A stretch of DNA of 64,000 nucleotides, taken from assembly GCF_017591425.1 (NCBI RefSeq), contig NW_024464918.1, forward strand, positions 21,108,001 through 21,172,000. Direction: 5' to 3'. The notes under the pieces were generated by a model, which did no database searches, had not been told where the DNA came from, and saw only the letters and a program-made list of their open reading frames with translations. A program made the translations under genes and the position numbers. This document shows positions 34,332 through 45,282 of this stretch, one piece after another. This DNA comes from Ochotona curzoniae. Lineage: Eukaryota > Chordata > Mammalia > Lagomorpha > Ochotonidae. Numbering within the stretch: the stretch's first letter is position 1; every line of letters starts with the position of its first letter.

Positions 34332-34650
34332 CTGGACCACTCTTGTGATATAGTGGGCAAAGACACCACCTGTGAAGCTGGCATCCCAGATTGGCACAAG
34401 TTTGAGTCCCGGCTGTTTCCACTTCTACTCCAGCTCCCTGCTCACAGCCTGGGAAGGCGGCACAGGTGACCCAGGGAGCCGCTCTTCCCAGGCGGGACCC
34501 AGGATGCACGCGGCTCTTCCGAGGCAGGACACTTGCAAGCAGCTTTCGGCGTGGTTGGCCCAGCTCTGGCCAACCACTGCAGCCATCTAGGGAACGAACC
34601 AGTGGATGGAAGGTCTCTTTCTTTGTAACTTTCAGATAACTATTTTTTTT
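34332..34650 (+). mobile_element. Lagomorph C-type SINE, older
   Basis: 'gacaccacctgtgaagctgg' and 'gtttgagtcccggctg' (degenerate B box) near 34400, then 'atctagggaacgaaccagtg' near 34587. A partial internal duplication is visible: 'gctcttcc' followed by 'aggcggga' and 'aggcagga' recurs about 35 bp apart. Confidence 0.8.
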
Positions 34651-35237
34651 TTAATCACTCTGAGATTTTTGTAATCCCTTGAATTACAAGGGTGGAAGGA
34701 TGCACAAAGCATGTATTGTGTGTGTGCAATACATTTTGATAAAACCAGAAATCTTTTCAATGATTCATTTTTTTCTGATGACGAAGCATCAACCTGCACA
34801 TTTGAAGAACATGAATCAGTATTACCAGCTTTTGCATTTAAAAACAAATGATCATTTTTTATTTTTCCTTAGAGTCGATCATGGATGAGTTTTAAATCAG
34901 CCTCTCTAGTTGCCAGCTCCTAACTTCTCATCATACTCTTGGATTAATATATACATATTATGAATTTACGGTCCTGCTTGGAAGAGTCGGTGTTATTCAA
35001 GATTAGGACCTCTTCCTTCTTCCTCTCAGACTTCAATTATTTTCTAACAGTTTTACTTGATACCTGACAACAGAGCCAGGGAGCACCTCCTCCTCAGGTA
35101 GGCCTGAGCAGCACCTGCTTCGCACCAGGTGTCACCGTGTGTTCAGGACTGCTCTGGCCGCTCCAGCACCGAGGGCGCTGCCTCCCAGGCTCACAGGGCC
35201 CAGGGCTACCCAGTCCTTCACACTGAACAAGGCTGTG
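34651..35237. other. Unassigned sequence
   Basis: The first part is AT-rich with no family match; 35080-35220 is GC-richer. No gene supported. Confidence 0.5.
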
Positions 35238-35535
35238 TTGTTTGTATTTCTTTGAAAGAGTTAGAGAGGAAGAGACACAAAGGGAACAAGAAATCTTCCG
35301 CTTTCATTCCACAAATGGCTGCAACAGCCAGAGGCCAAGCTCAGAGCTCCGCAGTTAGAGTTCCTAAGTGGGCAGCAAGAGCCCGGCACACGAGCCATCG
35401 TGCACTGCTTTCCCAGGAGCAGCAGCAGGGAGCTGGATTGCAAGTGGAGCAGCCGGGACCCAAACCTGCACCCATATGGGATGTCAGCACCTCAGGCTGA
35501 GGCTGCAGCTACTATGCTGCTGCACCAGCCCCAGT
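35238..35535 (-). mobile_element. Lagomorph C-type SINE
   Basis: On the plus strand 'tatttctttgaaagagttag', 'acaaatggctgcaacagcca', 'ttcccaggagcagcagcagg', 'acccatatgggatgtcagca' and the head 'tgctgcaccagcccc' at the end. Near full length. Confidence 0.85.
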
Positions 35536-35537
35536 AA

Positions 35538-35715
35538 CGAGGTTCTTGCCACTCACATCAGAGACTGGTCTGAGTTCCCAGGTCCCAGCGTGGCTTGGAT
35601 TGTGCCTCGTTGTTGCTGGCAATTTGGGAACAAACCAGGTGCAGAAAAGATCCATTTGCCAAACATTCCATGTCTGACTCCATTAGTCTCTTTTTGCATC
35701 TCAAACTAATTTTAA
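35538..35715 (+). mobile_element. CSINE2-like SINE, 3' fragment in opposite orientation to its neighbour
   Basis: 'cttgccactcacatcagaga', 'ctgagttcccaggtcccagc' and 'ttgggaacaaaccaggtgca' match the 3' half of the longer C-repeat. Its 5' half is missing, perhaps because the minus-strand SINE landed in it. Confidence 0.6.
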
Positions 35716-36330
35716 AGTGTTAATTGTATGTATAAACATGTTGATTTATTTGCTGATAAAAGCAATCAATAAGCATGTTAAAATTACTAGTCAGAGTGTA
35801 CATCTCTCATTTTTGACTTTGGTTGAAGACATACAGAGTATCAACAGACAGACATAGCTAAGTGACAAACATATTTCTTAATCATATTAAAGAACTAACC
35901 ATCTGCTGTGTTTCTATTTTATCCTATTTTCATCATTAAAAATAAATCTCAAGTATTGCCAAATGCCTTTCTGGTGATATTTTTCATTTATCCATGGATA
36001 TTTTAAGATTTTATATATATACATATATATAGTTACATTTCTAACATGTTTTCTGAGATGAATAAACCTTGTATTTAGAAATTCATTCATAAAGTGTTAT
36101 CTTAATACCACCCCTGAATTGCATGTCAGTGAGAATATATATATGTAATTTTCACCCTGATCATGGCACTTTCTAAGATATTTGCTAACCTCTTGAAAAC
36201 TGCCCACAGTGAGTTCATTCCAGATCTTAACCATTGTTGACAAAACCAGGAACATTTTTTCAGTGATACAGCCTTAAAAACAACATCAGCTTGTAGCACC
36301 TGCCAGCACACTCAAGTGCTGGGTTTGAGA
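35716..36330. other. AT-rich repeat-free sequence
   Basis: Contains the homeodomain/PBX-like 'tgataaaagcaatcaataag' near 35754. TA-rich alternation (tatatatac repeats) runs at about 36014-36030 and 36136-36146. Possibly regulatory, but the evidence is thin. Confidence 0.35.
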
Positions 36331-37620
36331 TTGGAGCAGACTAGGCTGTAGCACCCAGCGAAGGGAGCCACAGCCAGGTCTGGGGCCAACCTTGCAGGGG
36401 TTCTCCCCTCCCCCTTCCCTGTTAGCCTCTTGTCCCCTCTGTTGGCTGGGCCAGAGCCCTTTCCTGCCAAGACAGCTCGGCTCCTGTGACTGTGTGTCTT
36501 TCTGAGGAGAAGGAGTTACAGTAAGCTAGCTTGTGGAGGAGACACCTCCCTGGTTTGATCTTCAGGGTCTGACCTGATGGAGAGAAAATGGTTTGCAGAT
36601 GTGTCAAAGCTCACATCTTTATGGAGCAGCTGGGGGAGGAACCACAGACCCAATGTGTTTGTCAGACGGGCTAGCAACTGACTCCACCATCCCATCCTCT
36701 TACCCTCACGCCCCCATCCCCCTTCCACCTTTGTCCTGGAAGCCAGGGCACGTGGTTTTATTTTTGTAATGGTATATAAAGTTTTGTTGTGAAAAAACCT
36801 CAACCAGGCCAAGGCACCCTTCAAGCTGACAGGTGCTAGCTGGGTTTGGGGGCAGGCCCAGGGGGCCACTGCACATGCATGGAGAGCAGAGGTTCAAGGG
36901 ATCGCCCCCACCAGGCTGCTGTATCCACCAGTACTCATCCCCAGCTGGGGCCGAGGACAGGTTGGATCAGACCGCTGCTCCGGCTGCAGAGTGCAAGAAC
37001 CACAGCCAGAGGCAGGCCAGGCAGGGTCATCCAGTCTGGAGCAGGCCCCCTGAGTCACATGACTCTCCAGTCCCAGGGAACATTCCATGGAGAAGTCATT
37101 GGACCACGAGCACATGTTACTGACTCAGAGAAAGGATGAACAGCATACCCAGAAAAAACAAGAAAGACAACTGGATCCTCTAACCCAATAGAAGACTGCA
37201 AGTACTCTTCAAAGGATGGAAAGAAAGGCAAGTGGCACGAACTTCAGGCCAGGTCTACAGCAAGTACTTGGGCCTGTGAGCACTCTAAGGCTGACACGGA
37301 AACCAAAGGCTTAGAACTTACATCGCAAGAATAGTGACGAGCCTCTGTGAGGACAAATGGAACATGTCACCCTTATAATGACTACTCAACACTCCCAGGA
37401 CATTCTCCCCTGCTGAGGCCTCTACAGCGGCCTCAACAGATTGTCTTGGTTCCTACTGCTAATATAATCTGTTAACAAGGGGTGGCACGCCCTCTCCACT
37501 GCCTCCTATCACTAGGAGAGGCTCCTATGGGACTCTAATCCCCATTCCATGGCCTCTGTAATAAGCATTAATTTGGTAAGTCTGTTGCGAAAGAAACAAA
37601 TTACTTTGAAAACAACACAC
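36331..37620. other. Unassigned sequence of mixed composition
   Basis: A C-rich segment (36700-36730) precedes a TATA-like 'tatataaag' (36774-36782) about 50 bp before GC-richer DNA. No exon or repeat recognised. Open frames at 36516-36869 (minus) and 36833-37139 (plus, two frames) are low-quality. Confidence 0.4.
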
Positions 37621-39394
37621 AAAACTCTAGGAGAAGGTTAAGATGTTTCTTGACGGTTGCTATTCATGTTGTCTAAACACTCTACTTGGAGTGTGTACTT
37701 GTACAGGTACTTCCTGAGAAGGAAGTGAGCATCCAAGCAACAGTCTCCCAGAGTGCGTCGACAGCCCAGAGCAGCGTCCTGGCTGTCCAGCTGTCTGATG
37801 TGGAACGAGCTGGACAGCAGGCCCACGTGGGGAGCAGCACCAGCTTACTCACCTGGGTTGTAGAAACACAAATGATTGGCCTCCCCGGGGTTATCAAAGC
37901 TGAGACGCTATCGCAGACTCAGCAGTCCACACACCTGAGTGTGACAATAACCACTGCACACGTGAGCATAAACTCAGGTCTTCAGTCATCAACTTAAGCT
38001 GAAAATCCTAAGCCCATTTCAGTCAACTCTGCTCTATTTGAAGAGAGAGTCCAACATCTCTAAGCCCATGACATGGCGCAGCTAAGGACACTAACAGACC
38101 AGAAATCACTGGTAACATTGTCTCACACAGCTGCCCCAAAGAAGTGTGCAAGATGGCCCATCATCCCCTACGTCCACAGGAAGGAGAGCCCTGGTGCTGA
38201 GGGAGTCAGCGAGAGCAAGCATCCCCTGTGCTCAGTGCCAGGACCGTGCTTTGTGGTCCAAACACACCTCACAGCTCTGCTTCTCCCCCAGGCCTGCAGC
38301 ACAGCAGTGCACAGGGGACTGTGTCTACAGGACTTCCTTCCCTCAGGAAAGCTTCCACGCACATGAAACTCAATGAGACTTGCCTCGTTTGGATCTTTTA
38401 CTACTCATGAGCCTAGAATGAGCTAGGATGGGGTACGTGCAGCCATACAAACAGAAGCAAGCCGTGAGTCCATGAGTTATCTCTTGATGACCCTAAGAAG
38501 TGGCAAGCAACATGTCGATGACGGAACACTGAGTCACAGGAGTGCTAACAGCCTGGCAGACTGTGGCCGCCATACTGCCCAGACAGCAAAGCGAGGATGA
38601 CACAACCAATGAAAGATTCCGAGACAACACCCAGACCACGGTTCAACAGAGACGCTGTGGGAAAGGAGGCTGCAGGGCTCATCAGGCGACTCAGGGGCAG
38701 GCACCAAGAAGCAGAGTGAAGAAAGAGGCAGAGCAAATCCACGCGAGAAACCAAGTGCCAACACAGGAACTGGTAGCCAAAGACCAGGGCCTGGGTGGAC
38801 AGGAAGGTTAACTTTTCACCTGAGAGAGAGTTTTTGTTTCATTAACGCATACTGAAACAGAGGAGGCACAAATAGAAGCAAAGGCTGAACTCAGTGCTCC
38901 TACCCTGGAACTGCCTCTAATTGGACCGTCTTTTAAGATTTCAGCTGAACTCATGAGACAAACAACTCAATGCTGGGACTCCTGTGCAGCTTCAACTGGC
39001 CCTCTCCCCACACTTTCCTGATGAATTTCATTGTCACAGCCTTTTCTCTGCACTCACTGACTTTTTCTTTATTATTTCTTCTTATTGGGACAAGAGAAGG
39101 CCTTTCTCTTGCTTTATTTTCTCTAATGCTTCCATTTGGAAACTTCTGCCAACGCAGGTCTAGGTAAAGTATGCCCCCATATCTGCCCTCACTTCCTGAC
39201 AGAGAGCATTTCAGCTCCAGCCAGTGGTGTGCCCATGGAAACCAGAAGTCATCAGATCCCAGGAAACTATGGCAACCAACAGAGACAAACGGCAAACAGC
39301 CCTATTGTCATCATTTTTAACAAGCCAAAGATGCAAGTATCCTCTACAATGAATTCAACCGCAATTTGCTAAGGAGAGGATTTCATTCAAGTTG
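37621..39394. other. Unassigned unique sequence
   Basis: No mobile element safely recognised. 37800-37985 has a faint resemblance to short hAT relics but is too diverged to call. An RFX X-box-like motif lies at 39229-39242. Chance frames of up to 114 codons occur on both strands. Confidence 0.45.
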
Positions 39395-39995
39395 GTTCCA
39401 ATAATTAGAACAGAGCAAAAGAGGACATGTATCCTATGGATCTGTAGCAATTAAATGAACACTTATTAAACTGGTTCCTAAAACAATAATAACAACGGGA
39501 AAACCAACAGATAGGATCAGCTCTGGTAAGCAACTTCTTGCACATGCCCGTCAAATGCATTGCACCTGCCAGTGTTCTGGCAGAACAGCAGTCATTATCG
39601 TTGCACAGAGACGGCCAGCGGGGCTGTGATTTGTCTGCTATCTTGTGCATCTGAAATTATTCGAATAATGAATCCAGATTCTTCCTCCTGGGCTCCTCTC
39701 TCTATCCAGCCTCCACGGGATTCAGATCCTCCTCGGAGTCTCCTCCCCAGTCCGGCCATCTAATCACACCAAGTTAATGAGAAGCCACACAGGTCACCCA
39801 TGCGGACTTCGCATCTATTATTTTGACAAATGAGTTTACAGCATGAAAGCAGCACTCCCACTGTACTGCAGCTTGTCTGAGCTCATTTATTTTGCAGATC
39901 ATGGGAAGTTTAATTCCAAAACTTCTCTCCCCAAGGAAATCTGGGTCATACCTTTCATTTTTCCTTACAAAAACAGTACGAGGGAAATAAATACA
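39395..39995. promoter_or_regulatory. Candidate conserved non-coding element with palindromic homeodomain site
   Basis: Repeat-free. It contains a perfect 14-bp palindrome ATTATTCGAATAAT at 39656-39669 and a perfect hairpin CTGCCAG-tgtt-CTGGCAG at 39566-39583. ATTAA/TTAAT cores lie near 39450, 39773 and 39910. No coding frame of note. Regulatory role and conservation are inferred from motif clustering only. Confidence 0.4.
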
Positions 39996-40004
39996 AGGAA
40001 GAAT

Positions 40005-40021
40005 GTGTGTGTGTGTGTGTG
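40005..40021. repeat. Short GT microsatellite
   Basis: About eight GT units separating two regulatory candidates. Confidence 0.9.
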
Positions 40022-40140
40022 CATACATATATTTATCACATTGAACTTCACCTTTTTTTTTAACATGTCAAATGGTATTTATGAAAATCCAGTAACCCCC
40101 ACAAAACCAGGGCACAGCACTGCAGCACATGGACAGTAGT
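40022..40140. other. Spacer
   Basis: Nothing recognised. Confidence 0.5.
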
Positions 40141-40530
40141 GCTTTGTAATGTTTCAAGTGTAGCCTTCAAAAGTAAAATGTTATTCAAAGGGAAAAAAAG
40201 CAAAAGCACCCTGGAAGAGAAACAGCTGTCATTTCTGGAAGGTCAGCGATTTGATAAAAGGAGGTAAAGCAAGGTTATTCAAGCATATTGTGGTGTGGCA
40301 TAAAGGGTTTTTGGGGATTTTTTGTTTGTTTTTTGCTAATGAGCCCAATAAGCAGTTTTGTGTCTTCTGTCAAAAACACAGCATCTCAACATCTCTGCCT
40401 CAGAGTAAACACAAACATCTCCATAGGCTCCCTTTCATTTTCCAGTGTGTCAGCTTTCTTGCTGACACCAATCGTAATACCATGATTTATCAGCAAATTA
40501 CTTTTCCAAGTATGCATTGAATTAGAAATA
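40141..40530. promoter_or_regulatory. Candidate conserved non-coding element with MAF-like inverted repeat
   Basis: Repeat-free. A perfect inverted repeat GTGTCAGC-N6-GCTGACAC lies at 40447-40468; each arm carries a GTCAGC/GCTGAC core resembling a large-MAF half site. Also present are an E-box in 'aacagctgtcattt' near 40223, 'tgctaatgagc' near 40335 and 'gatttatcagcaaattac' near 40484. The small frames at 40251-40520 have no domain pattern. Confidence 0.4.
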
Positions 40531-40575
40531 TTTTAGCTCCAAACACGTTATGTTTTATTAAATTATGTAATTTTA

Positions 40576-40765
40576 GGGGCCAGCATTGTCACACTGCATG
40601 TTAAGCCATTGTCTGACGCAAGCATCCCATCCGGGCACTGGTTTGATTCATAGCTGTGTGGGCTCCGAACCAGCCTCATGCACCTGGGGAAGTGAAAGGT
40701 GATGCACTAACACATGCAATCAACCAAGTGCATGGACCGCATACAATTTTTTTAAATAAACCTAC
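40576..40765 (+). mobile_element. Lagomorph C-type SINE, internally deleted
   Basis: The head 'ggggccagcattgtcacact' is at 40576 and 'gcatcccatccgggcactgg' near 40622. The central block is largely missing before the tail 'tttttttaaataaacct'. Confidence 0.8.
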
Positions 40766-42347
40766 CTTTTAATCCTATTTTCCACAAAGCTTTTCAAATA
40801 CTGTTTGTAGGTGTGTCTGCAAGTATATATACATATTTACACAATTAATTTCTCCACCCAAAAATCATGAGGTTATACTCTGTTTTAAATAAAGAATATT
40901 TATGCTGAGACAATCCATTTCTTTTAAAAAGAACACATTTATATGAATTCCAATTTTATTATCTTAGCCTTGCTTAAAACAAGAAGTTATTTCTCTGTGT
41001 GTGTGTGATATAAGTAACAGAGACTAGCATATAAACCTTATATTCCCCCCAAAATTGACATATTACAGAAGAAAATTTTGCAGAACTAAAAAAATACAGA
41101 GGTCAAGGCTCACTATATCCTGGGAAAAACAAATGATGTCGATTTTTTGTTCCCACCTTCCTCACACTGTCCTACTCCGGCTACAGCCCTCATCTTTGCT
41201 CACATCTAACCTCCTCTCTGAAACAGGTGCTTTCCAAAATAACTTCCAATATCTCATCCCAAGCAGTCTTAATTACACTTTCAGCCATCAATTCAAGGTT
41301 CTTTAGTTTCTTTAAGAAGTAGGTAGGGGTGAATTTTACTACACTCATGTGCTATGCTCAGTGATTCTGGCACCTAGTCCAGTATAAACAAAGAGTAGAT
41401 TCTTTCCAGTGGTGCTGAGACATTGTAGAAGGGAACTGCAACAGACCTCATCATGAAACAGAATAGGCCACATTCCTTAAAATATTGTAAAAATAGTATA
41501 CAATGTAAACATTAAAACAACCGAACCAGGAAGAAATTATTTCCTTAACGACAGCAATGAAGACAAGTTTTGAAATACAGATAAACCTACTCTCATAAAA
41601 ATAAATAACAAAAATATTAATAAGATAAGCAGCCTTCAATTGGCATGGGACCTAAGGGCTGTATAAAGGAGATGTCAAATTAAGTACAGAAAAGAGGAGA
41701 GAAGTATGTTTGAAAATAGAATTCATGACCACATGGCTAGCTCCTGGCCACCGACAGCAAGTGTGATCCTGCTGTTCGCATTCATCAACTCTTCTAAACT
41801 CCAAAATCATATGAGGCCAGCGCTGCCACCTCCCACTGACCCGGCAGAGTGGGGTGCGGCAGGACCAGCATCAGAACTGTGGGCAAACTGCAGAGCTGAC
41901 GTTTAGAGAGGGCACCCTGGAAAAACACACATTCTGGAGAACAAGAAAGAAATGAGGAACAGAACAGAATATGGGAGAATTAGAACCAAACGAGAAATAA
42001 AATACAACCAGAGCTCTACTTCCTTAATAATCCTCTACAGAAATCTGGTAAATTTGCTCAAATGTAGATATACTTCAATGCATCAGAAAACCTTAATGGG
42101 GTAGGAGAGTCTAAGAAGTATCAACTATCACGTTTTAACTCAGGAATTATAACACGGAATGCAGCAACTACTTTTCAAGAGGTTGAAATAATGCTGACAA
42201 AAATCTATGTCTCAACCAGGCACTGTGTCTTTAACAATTCTGATAGGTAATTTCTATTGGTTCCAAGATGTTAAAAAAATATATACAACTTCAGTTTATT
42301 TTTAAATTGCAGTGTAATTCTGTACTACATTTTCCATATTAGCAATG
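40766..42347. other. Unassigned AT-rich sequence
   Basis: 1.6 kb without a safe repeat call. A short GT run lies at 40997-41007. Confidence 0.45.
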
Positions 42348-42565
42348 CCTGGATCTGAGTCCTATCCTGCTCCAAGTTTAGTTCCTGCTAATGCCCGCTC
42401 TGGAAGGCACTAAAGGTCAGTGTCAAGAGCTCCATCACCCCTGTGGCAGACTCTCAGTTCTTGGCTCCTGCCTGGGTCCTGTGCCAGCCTCAGCCATTGG
42501 CGGGCACTGAATGAACAAACTAGACTCGGGGAGATGTTATTCTCTTTGGCTCTCTTTCAGGTATA
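42348..42565 (+). mobile_element. CSINE2-like SINE, fragment
   Basis: 'gatctgagtcctatcctgct', 'agttcctgctaatgcccgct', 'cagttcttggctcctgcctg' and 'attggcgggcactgaatgaa' match the longer C-repeat without its head. Confidence 0.7.
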
Positions 42566-42577
42566 CAAAAAAGAGCT

Positions 42578-42797
42578 AATATTGTGGCCCAGCAGATGAA
42601 GTTACTTCTTATGCTGGAATCTCATATGGGCACCATTCAGGTCCTGGCAACTCCACTTCAGCTTCAGCTCCCTGCTAATAAGCTTAGGAAATCATCCAAG
42701 TTCTCACGCCACTGCCACCTATGCGAGAGACCTGGATAGAGCTTCTGGCTCCTGGTTTCGGCCGTTTGGGGAATGAACCAGCAGACAGAAGCTGACA

Positions 42798-42842
<45 letters not shown>

Positions 42843-42895
42843 TCCTCTTTTCTTCCTCCCTCTACATTCTGTCATTCAAATAAAATTAAATTTCA
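42578..42895 (+). mobile_element. Lagomorph C-type SINE with expanded CT tract
   Basis: The head 'aatattgtggcccagcagat' is near 42579, then 'tctcatatgggcaccattca' and 'aatgaaccagcagacagaag'. The CT-rich part of the SINE body has grown into a microsatellite at 42799-42841. Confidence 0.85.
42799..42841. repeat. TC microsatellite inside a SINE
   Basis: Near-perfect (TC)n with one extra TT; it arises from the pyrimidine-rich segment upstream of the SINE tail. Confidence 0.9.
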
Positions 42896-43132
42896 AAAGT
42901 ACATTTTAAAATTAAAATAGATTCGTAACGAATAAAAAATATCAAATAACAAATCTAGTAGGCTATGTTTTAAAGTTGATCATTATAGAGTTATTTTTTT
43001 AAATGTAGTTGTTTTCCAATGAGGAATTCGAGTAAAACATTATGAAAATAGCAATTCAAAACAGAGAAAAGTATGGTGGGCTAACAGATATAGGGAAGCA
43101 CTTAAATTGGAGATTTACTCTTTAAAAATACA
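42896..43132. other. AT-rich spacer
   Basis: Nothing recognised. Confidence 0.5.
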
Positions 43133-43455
43133 TATATATTTTTATTTCGAAGGCAGAGGCCATATCACACAGAGAGAAGAAACGGCAGAAAATGATCTTC
43201 CATCCACCATTTCACTACCCAGATGGCTGCAATGGAGGAAGCTTAGTGAATCTGAAGCCAAGAGCCAGGAGCCTCCTCCAGGAATCAATACACGGGTACA
43301 AGGGCGCAAGTACTTGGGCTATCCTCCACTGCTCTTCCAGGCCATAGGCAGGGAGCTGAATCTGAGGTGGGACAGCCAAGTCTTGAACTGGTGCCCATAT
43401 TTGATGCTGGCACCAGAGGCAAAGGCTAAGCTTACTACACCACATACCTGTCCTT
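43133..43455 (-). mobile_element. Lagomorph C-type SINE, older
   Basis: On the plus strand 'tttttatttcgaaggcagag', 'tttcactacccagatggctg', 'ggcagggagctgaatctgag', 'gtgcccatatttgatgctgg' and the head 'ctacaccacatacctgtcc'. Confidence 0.85.
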
Positions 43456-43530
43456 AAAGACCTTTTCATGACTTGGAGCCATTATGAATTAAAAATGCAA
43501 TATGGTAGTGTCTTCAAAAAGATATTTAAA
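43456..43530. other. Short spacer between opposed SINEs
   Basis: 75 bp, AT-rich, no feature. Confidence 0.5.
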
Positions 43531-43540
43531 ACCAATTGCT

Positions 43541-43872
43541 GGGCCTGGCACCATGGCCTAGCAGCTTAAGTCCTTGCCTTGAACGCCCGGGATCCCATAT
43601 GGACACCAGTTCTAATCCCGGCAGCTCCACTTCCCATCCAGGTCCCTGCTTGTGGCCTGGGAAAGCAGTCGAGGACGGCCCAAAGCTTTGGGACCCTGCA
43701 CCCATGTGGGATACCCAGAGGAGGTTCCTGGATCCTGGCTTCAGATCGGCCTAGCATCGGCCGTTGTGCTCACTTGGGGAGTGAATCATCGGATGAAAGA
43801 TCTTCCTCTGTGTCTCTCCTCCTCTCTGTATATCTGACTTTCCAATAAATAAATGAATCTTTAAAAATAAAT
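43541..43872 (+). mobile_element. Pika-type C SINE with target-site duplication
   Basis: The head 'gggcctggcaccatggcct' is at 43541, the B box 'agttctaatcc' at 43608-43618 and the tail 'ccaataaataaatgaatc'. Flanking AAAACCAATTGCT (43528-43540) and AAAATCAATTGCT (43873-43885) form a 13-bp target-site duplication with one mismatch. A fairly recent insertion. Confidence 0.96.
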
Positions 43873-43885
43873 AAAATCAATTGCT

Positions 43886-44399
43886 AATATCATATTAGTA
43901 AAAACTAATAGGAATCACAATAAAAAAGGAAAAAGGGTAGTACAGTATTATTATTAACACAGTGCTTAAAGGACTTGTCAACAAAATTAGAGAAAGAACT
44001 AAAGAGGATTGTACTATTGCAACTGGCGCAAAACTGTATTATTTTCAGAAAAGATGGTACAAGCTACAATTTGTGGAAGAAGCTCAGAATAGCTAACATC
44101 ATTAGCATGTTAGTTAAATATTAACAAAAGCAATTAAAGTGTAATGCTAAAATTAGACTGCTTTTTCAAATCCAAATTCTTTCATACACTTGTCTCTGGC
44201 AACAGATGAGTAATTTGACCTTTTCAGACTTTTGTCTCTTCCCATATAAGATACACCTAAATTGGTCCCTAAATCAAAAGAGCATACCAGAATTAAAGGA
44301 CATAGTGGTTGGCAAGTGAAAAAAATGCATTATCATATGACTTAATTTCTCACATGCTAGCAGTAATTAATTGAAAAATATGGGGTGGTGGTAAATTTC
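43886..44399. other. AT-rich sequence, possibly L1-derived
   Basis: 'tcaacaaaattagagaaaga' near 43979 hints at L1 ORF2, but I cannot follow the consensus further. Likely an older part of the L1 that follows. Confidence 0.35.
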
Positions 44400-44652
44400 A
44401 TCTATAAGCAATAGAAAATTACAGAAAGAGAAATGGCCTTAGAATTTTATCGAAAATTATAAAAGGAAGTTGATTTAAATGTACTACATCCCTGAATAAA
44501 TAGACATTGGTTTAAATAGGTTATTTCCCCCACTTAAATGCTGTAAAACACAATATAATTTCAACCAAAATTTCAATGGGATCTACTAAAGAACTAGAAA
44601 TATGATCCTGATAATCTCCTAGAAGAAAAAATATATAAGAATAAACCAGATC

Positions 44653-44984
44653 GGGCCCGGCACGGTGGCGCAGTGGTTAAGGTCCTCGCCTTGCATGTCA
44701 GGGATCCCATATGGGCGCCGGTTCTATCCCGGCAGACCCACTTCCCTTCCAGCTCCCTGCCTGTGGCCCAGGGAAAGCAGTCGAGGACGGCCCAAAGCTT
44801 TGGGACCCTGTACCCGCGTGGGAGACCCGGAAGAGGTTCCTGGCTTCGGATTGACATAGAATCGGCCGTTGTGCTCACTTGGGGAGTGAATCATCAGATG
44901 GAAGATCTTCCTCTCTGTCTCTCCTCTCTGTATATCCGCCTTTCCAATAAATAAAATAATAAAAATAAAATCTTTAAAAAAAAA
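44653..44984 (+). mobile_element. Young pika-type C SINE with perfect 15-bp target-site duplication
   Basis: The head 'gggcccggcacggtggcgc' starts at 44653. The A box (tggcgcagtgg) is at 44666-44676 and a slightly altered B box (ggttctatccc) at 44720-44730. The direct repeat AGAATAAACCAGATC is at 44638-44652 and 44985-44999. A T6 run at 45000-45005, immediately after, could act as Pol III terminator. Confidence 0.98.
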
Positions 44985-45027
44985 AGAATAAACCAGATCT
45001 TTTTTGTTTTCATTAAAGCTAAGTAAT

Positions 45028-45282
45028 GAGAGGTAATGTTTGGTTTAGCAGTTAAAGAACGGCTCGGGACACCCATAGCCCAAATCAGGCTGTGTCAGCT
45101 GGAATTGCGGCTCCATCCTCAGTTCCCTGGGAGGCAGCAGCTGATGGCTCACCCGGGCTCAGTTTCAGGCCCCAGCTTCACCATGCCCGGCCCTGCTATT
45201 GTGGGCATCTCATGAGCAATGCAACAGATGAAAGATCTAAATTTCTCCTTCTATTACTCAAAATAAATGCATAAGCAAATAA
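45028..45282 (+). mobile_element. CSINE2-like SINE
   Basis: 'gaggtaatgtttggtttagc' starts the element, then 'agttaaagaacggctcggga', 'ctggaattgcggctccatcc' and 'gaggcagcagctgatggctc', with the tail 'tcaaaataaatgcataagc'. Confidence 0.75.

Noticed and set aside
37800..37985. Possible second type of short hAT relic
   Set aside because: Only scattered similarity to remembered consensus; too weak to annotate.
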